From positions 1-32,197 of the forward strand of contig JAZNLK010000024.1 in the NCBI GenBank assembly GCA_045579055.1: a DNA stretch of 32,197 nt. The letters are read 5' to 3'. This stretch comes from SIG440 sp045579055. Lineage in GTDB: Bacteria > Bacillota > Clostridia > Monoglobales > Monoglobaceae. A program made the position numbers and the translations under genes. Every line of letters starts with the position of its first letter. Position 1 is the first letter of the stretch. Positions 31,737-32,197 of the stretch are shown in pieces. The notes beneath the pieces are model-generated. The model made no database searches, had not been told where the DNA came from, and saw only the letters and a list, made by a program, of their open reading frames with translations.

Positions 31737-31765
31737 TTGACTTTTTTTCAAAACCATAGTATAAT
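31737..31765 (+). promoter_or_regulatory. Sigma-A promoter of tRNA-Pro
   Basis: TTGACT (31737-31742), a 17-base spacer and a perfect TATAAT (31760-31765), 19 bases before the tRNA 5' end. Confidence 0.85.
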
Positions 31766-31784
31766 ATGGAAGTTGTTTGAAAAA

Positions 31785-31861
31785 CGGGATGTGGCCCAGT
31801 TTGGTAGGGCACTACGTTCGGGACGTAGGAGCCGCAGGTTCAAATCCTGTCATCCCGACCA
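31785..31861 (+). tRNA. tRNA-Pro, anticodon CGG
   Basis: A 77-base tRNA with a 7-bp acceptor stem (CGGGATG with CATCCCG), D stem GCCC/GGGC, anticodon stem CTACG/CGTAG around loop TTCGGGA (anticodon CGG, reads CCG), a T arm with GTTCAAAT, and an encoded CCA end. The discriminator base is A. It has its own promoter and terminator. Confidence 0.97.
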
Positions 31862-31889
31862 CCAAAAGATCGAAAGGTTGATACAACTG

Positions 31890-31913
31890 AAACCCCTTGA
31901 TATCAAGGGGTTT
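31890..31913 (+). terminator. Terminator of tRNA-Pro
   Basis: A perfect 24-base palindrome (31890-31900 with 31903-31913) carrying CCCCTTGA and TCAAGGGG, followed by a T-rich stretch. Confidence 0.85.
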
Positions 31914-32197
31914 CGTTGTTTTTGCAGGTATTTTTCATACTTTTTAAAGCCATCTTTTTCTTGAGAAAATTTGATTCAGACCCCCGGGGGGTCTAAATTC
32001 AAGATTTTATTTTTGCCCAGACCCCCCTAGACCCACTTTGGGATTTTTTAGACCCACCTAGACCTACAGACCGTCCGAGAAAGTAGAATTAAACTTCAAT
32101 ATTAACCCGTGAAACTTAGAATTTTTCAAAAAATCATAAAAAGAAAGAAATAATGGCTTATCTTTATTAGAGATTTGCCATTATTTTCTTAACTCCC
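31914..32197. other. Gene-free right end of the window
   Basis: From the tRNA terminator to the window end I see no credible gene. The stretch holds the AGACC repeat cluster, an AT-rich segment and a 10-bp inverted repeat (32148-32157 with 32177-32186) with a 19-base loop, which may be the 3' hairpin of a gene beyond the window. Confidence 0.6.
31978..32072 (+). repeat. Cluster of six AGACC repeats
   Basis: AGACC occurs at 31978, 32019, 32029, 32050, 32060 and 32068. Several copies extend to TAGACCCAC or AGACCCCC. The intervals (41, 10, 21, 10, 8) are mostly near multiples of one DNA turn. The first copy is the left arm of a GC-rich hairpin, AGACCCCC with GGGGGTCT (31978-31994). The function is unknown; iteron-like protein binding or an element end are possibilities. 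Confidence 0.6.

Noticed and set aside
1..32197. CRISPR arrays, insertion sequences, prophage or riboswitches
   Set aside because: No spaced identical repeats, transposase or phage genes, or recognisable riboswitch cores were seen.

Overview
The window reads as chromosomal DNA of an anaerobic, low-GC, spore-forming Firmicute of the class Clostridia. This rests on the AT-rich sequence with strong Shine-Dalgarno sites, consensus sigma-A promoters, a confurcating-type [FeFe] hydrogenase, a flavodiiron protein, RNase Y, and the yabM-yabN-yabO-like, rny-ymdB and recA-recX-rimO neighbourhoods. I cannot name the genus. Nearly all genes are on the minus strand. The plus-strand exceptions are a cysteine-rich coat-like protein, a Crp/Fnr regulator, a small cysteine-rich protein, a DtxR/MntR-type regulator and tRNA-Pro.

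Region 1 (1-4.9 kb): a cysteine-rich, probably sporulation-related protein behind a sigma-K-like promoter, then a redox/stress group of a flavodiiron protein, a ferredoxin-like protein and a D-lactate-dehydrogenase-type enzyme. A divergent Crp/Fnr regulator shares an intergenic region with the dehydrogenase, and a perfect 16-bp palindrome sits between them. Region 2 (4.9-10.1 kb): the five-gene operon hndA - GHKL ATPase - hndB - hndC - hndD, an NAD(P)-linked multisubunit [FeFe] hydrogenase. Its promoter overlaps a Rex-like operator. Region 3 (10.1-13.4 kb): a putative hydrogen-sensing module in which a group-D-like (HydS) [FeFe] hydrogenase homologue is embedded among two DRTGG-domain proteins, an RsbW-like ATPase and a PHP-domain phosphoesterase. 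No HydE, HydF or HydG maturase is in the window.

Region 4 (13.4-19.6 kb): DNA polymerase IV, an orphan peptide-type solute-binding lipoprotein, PgeF/YlmD, YmdB and RNase Y. Region 5 (19.7-22.6 kb): RqcP, MazG and a SpoVB/MOP-type flippase. Region 6 (22.6-23.9 kb): a small membrane protein, a small cysteine-rich protein and the DtxR-type regulator. Region 7 (23.9-27.8 kb): a B12-binding-type radical SAM protein, a radical SAM protein fused to a complete LuxS domain, RNase III and acyl carrier protein. Region 8 (27.9-32.2 kb): PgsA, RimO, RecX, RecA, tRNA-Pro(CGG), and a gene-free right end with a cluster of AGACC repeats.

The most unusual observations are the in-frame radical SAM-LuxS fusion with an internal ribosome binding site at the LuxS start, the compact HydS signalling operon beside a catalytic hydrogenase operon, and the phased AGACC repeats next to the tRNA. 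All functional statements are readings of motifs and gene order. No database search was run.
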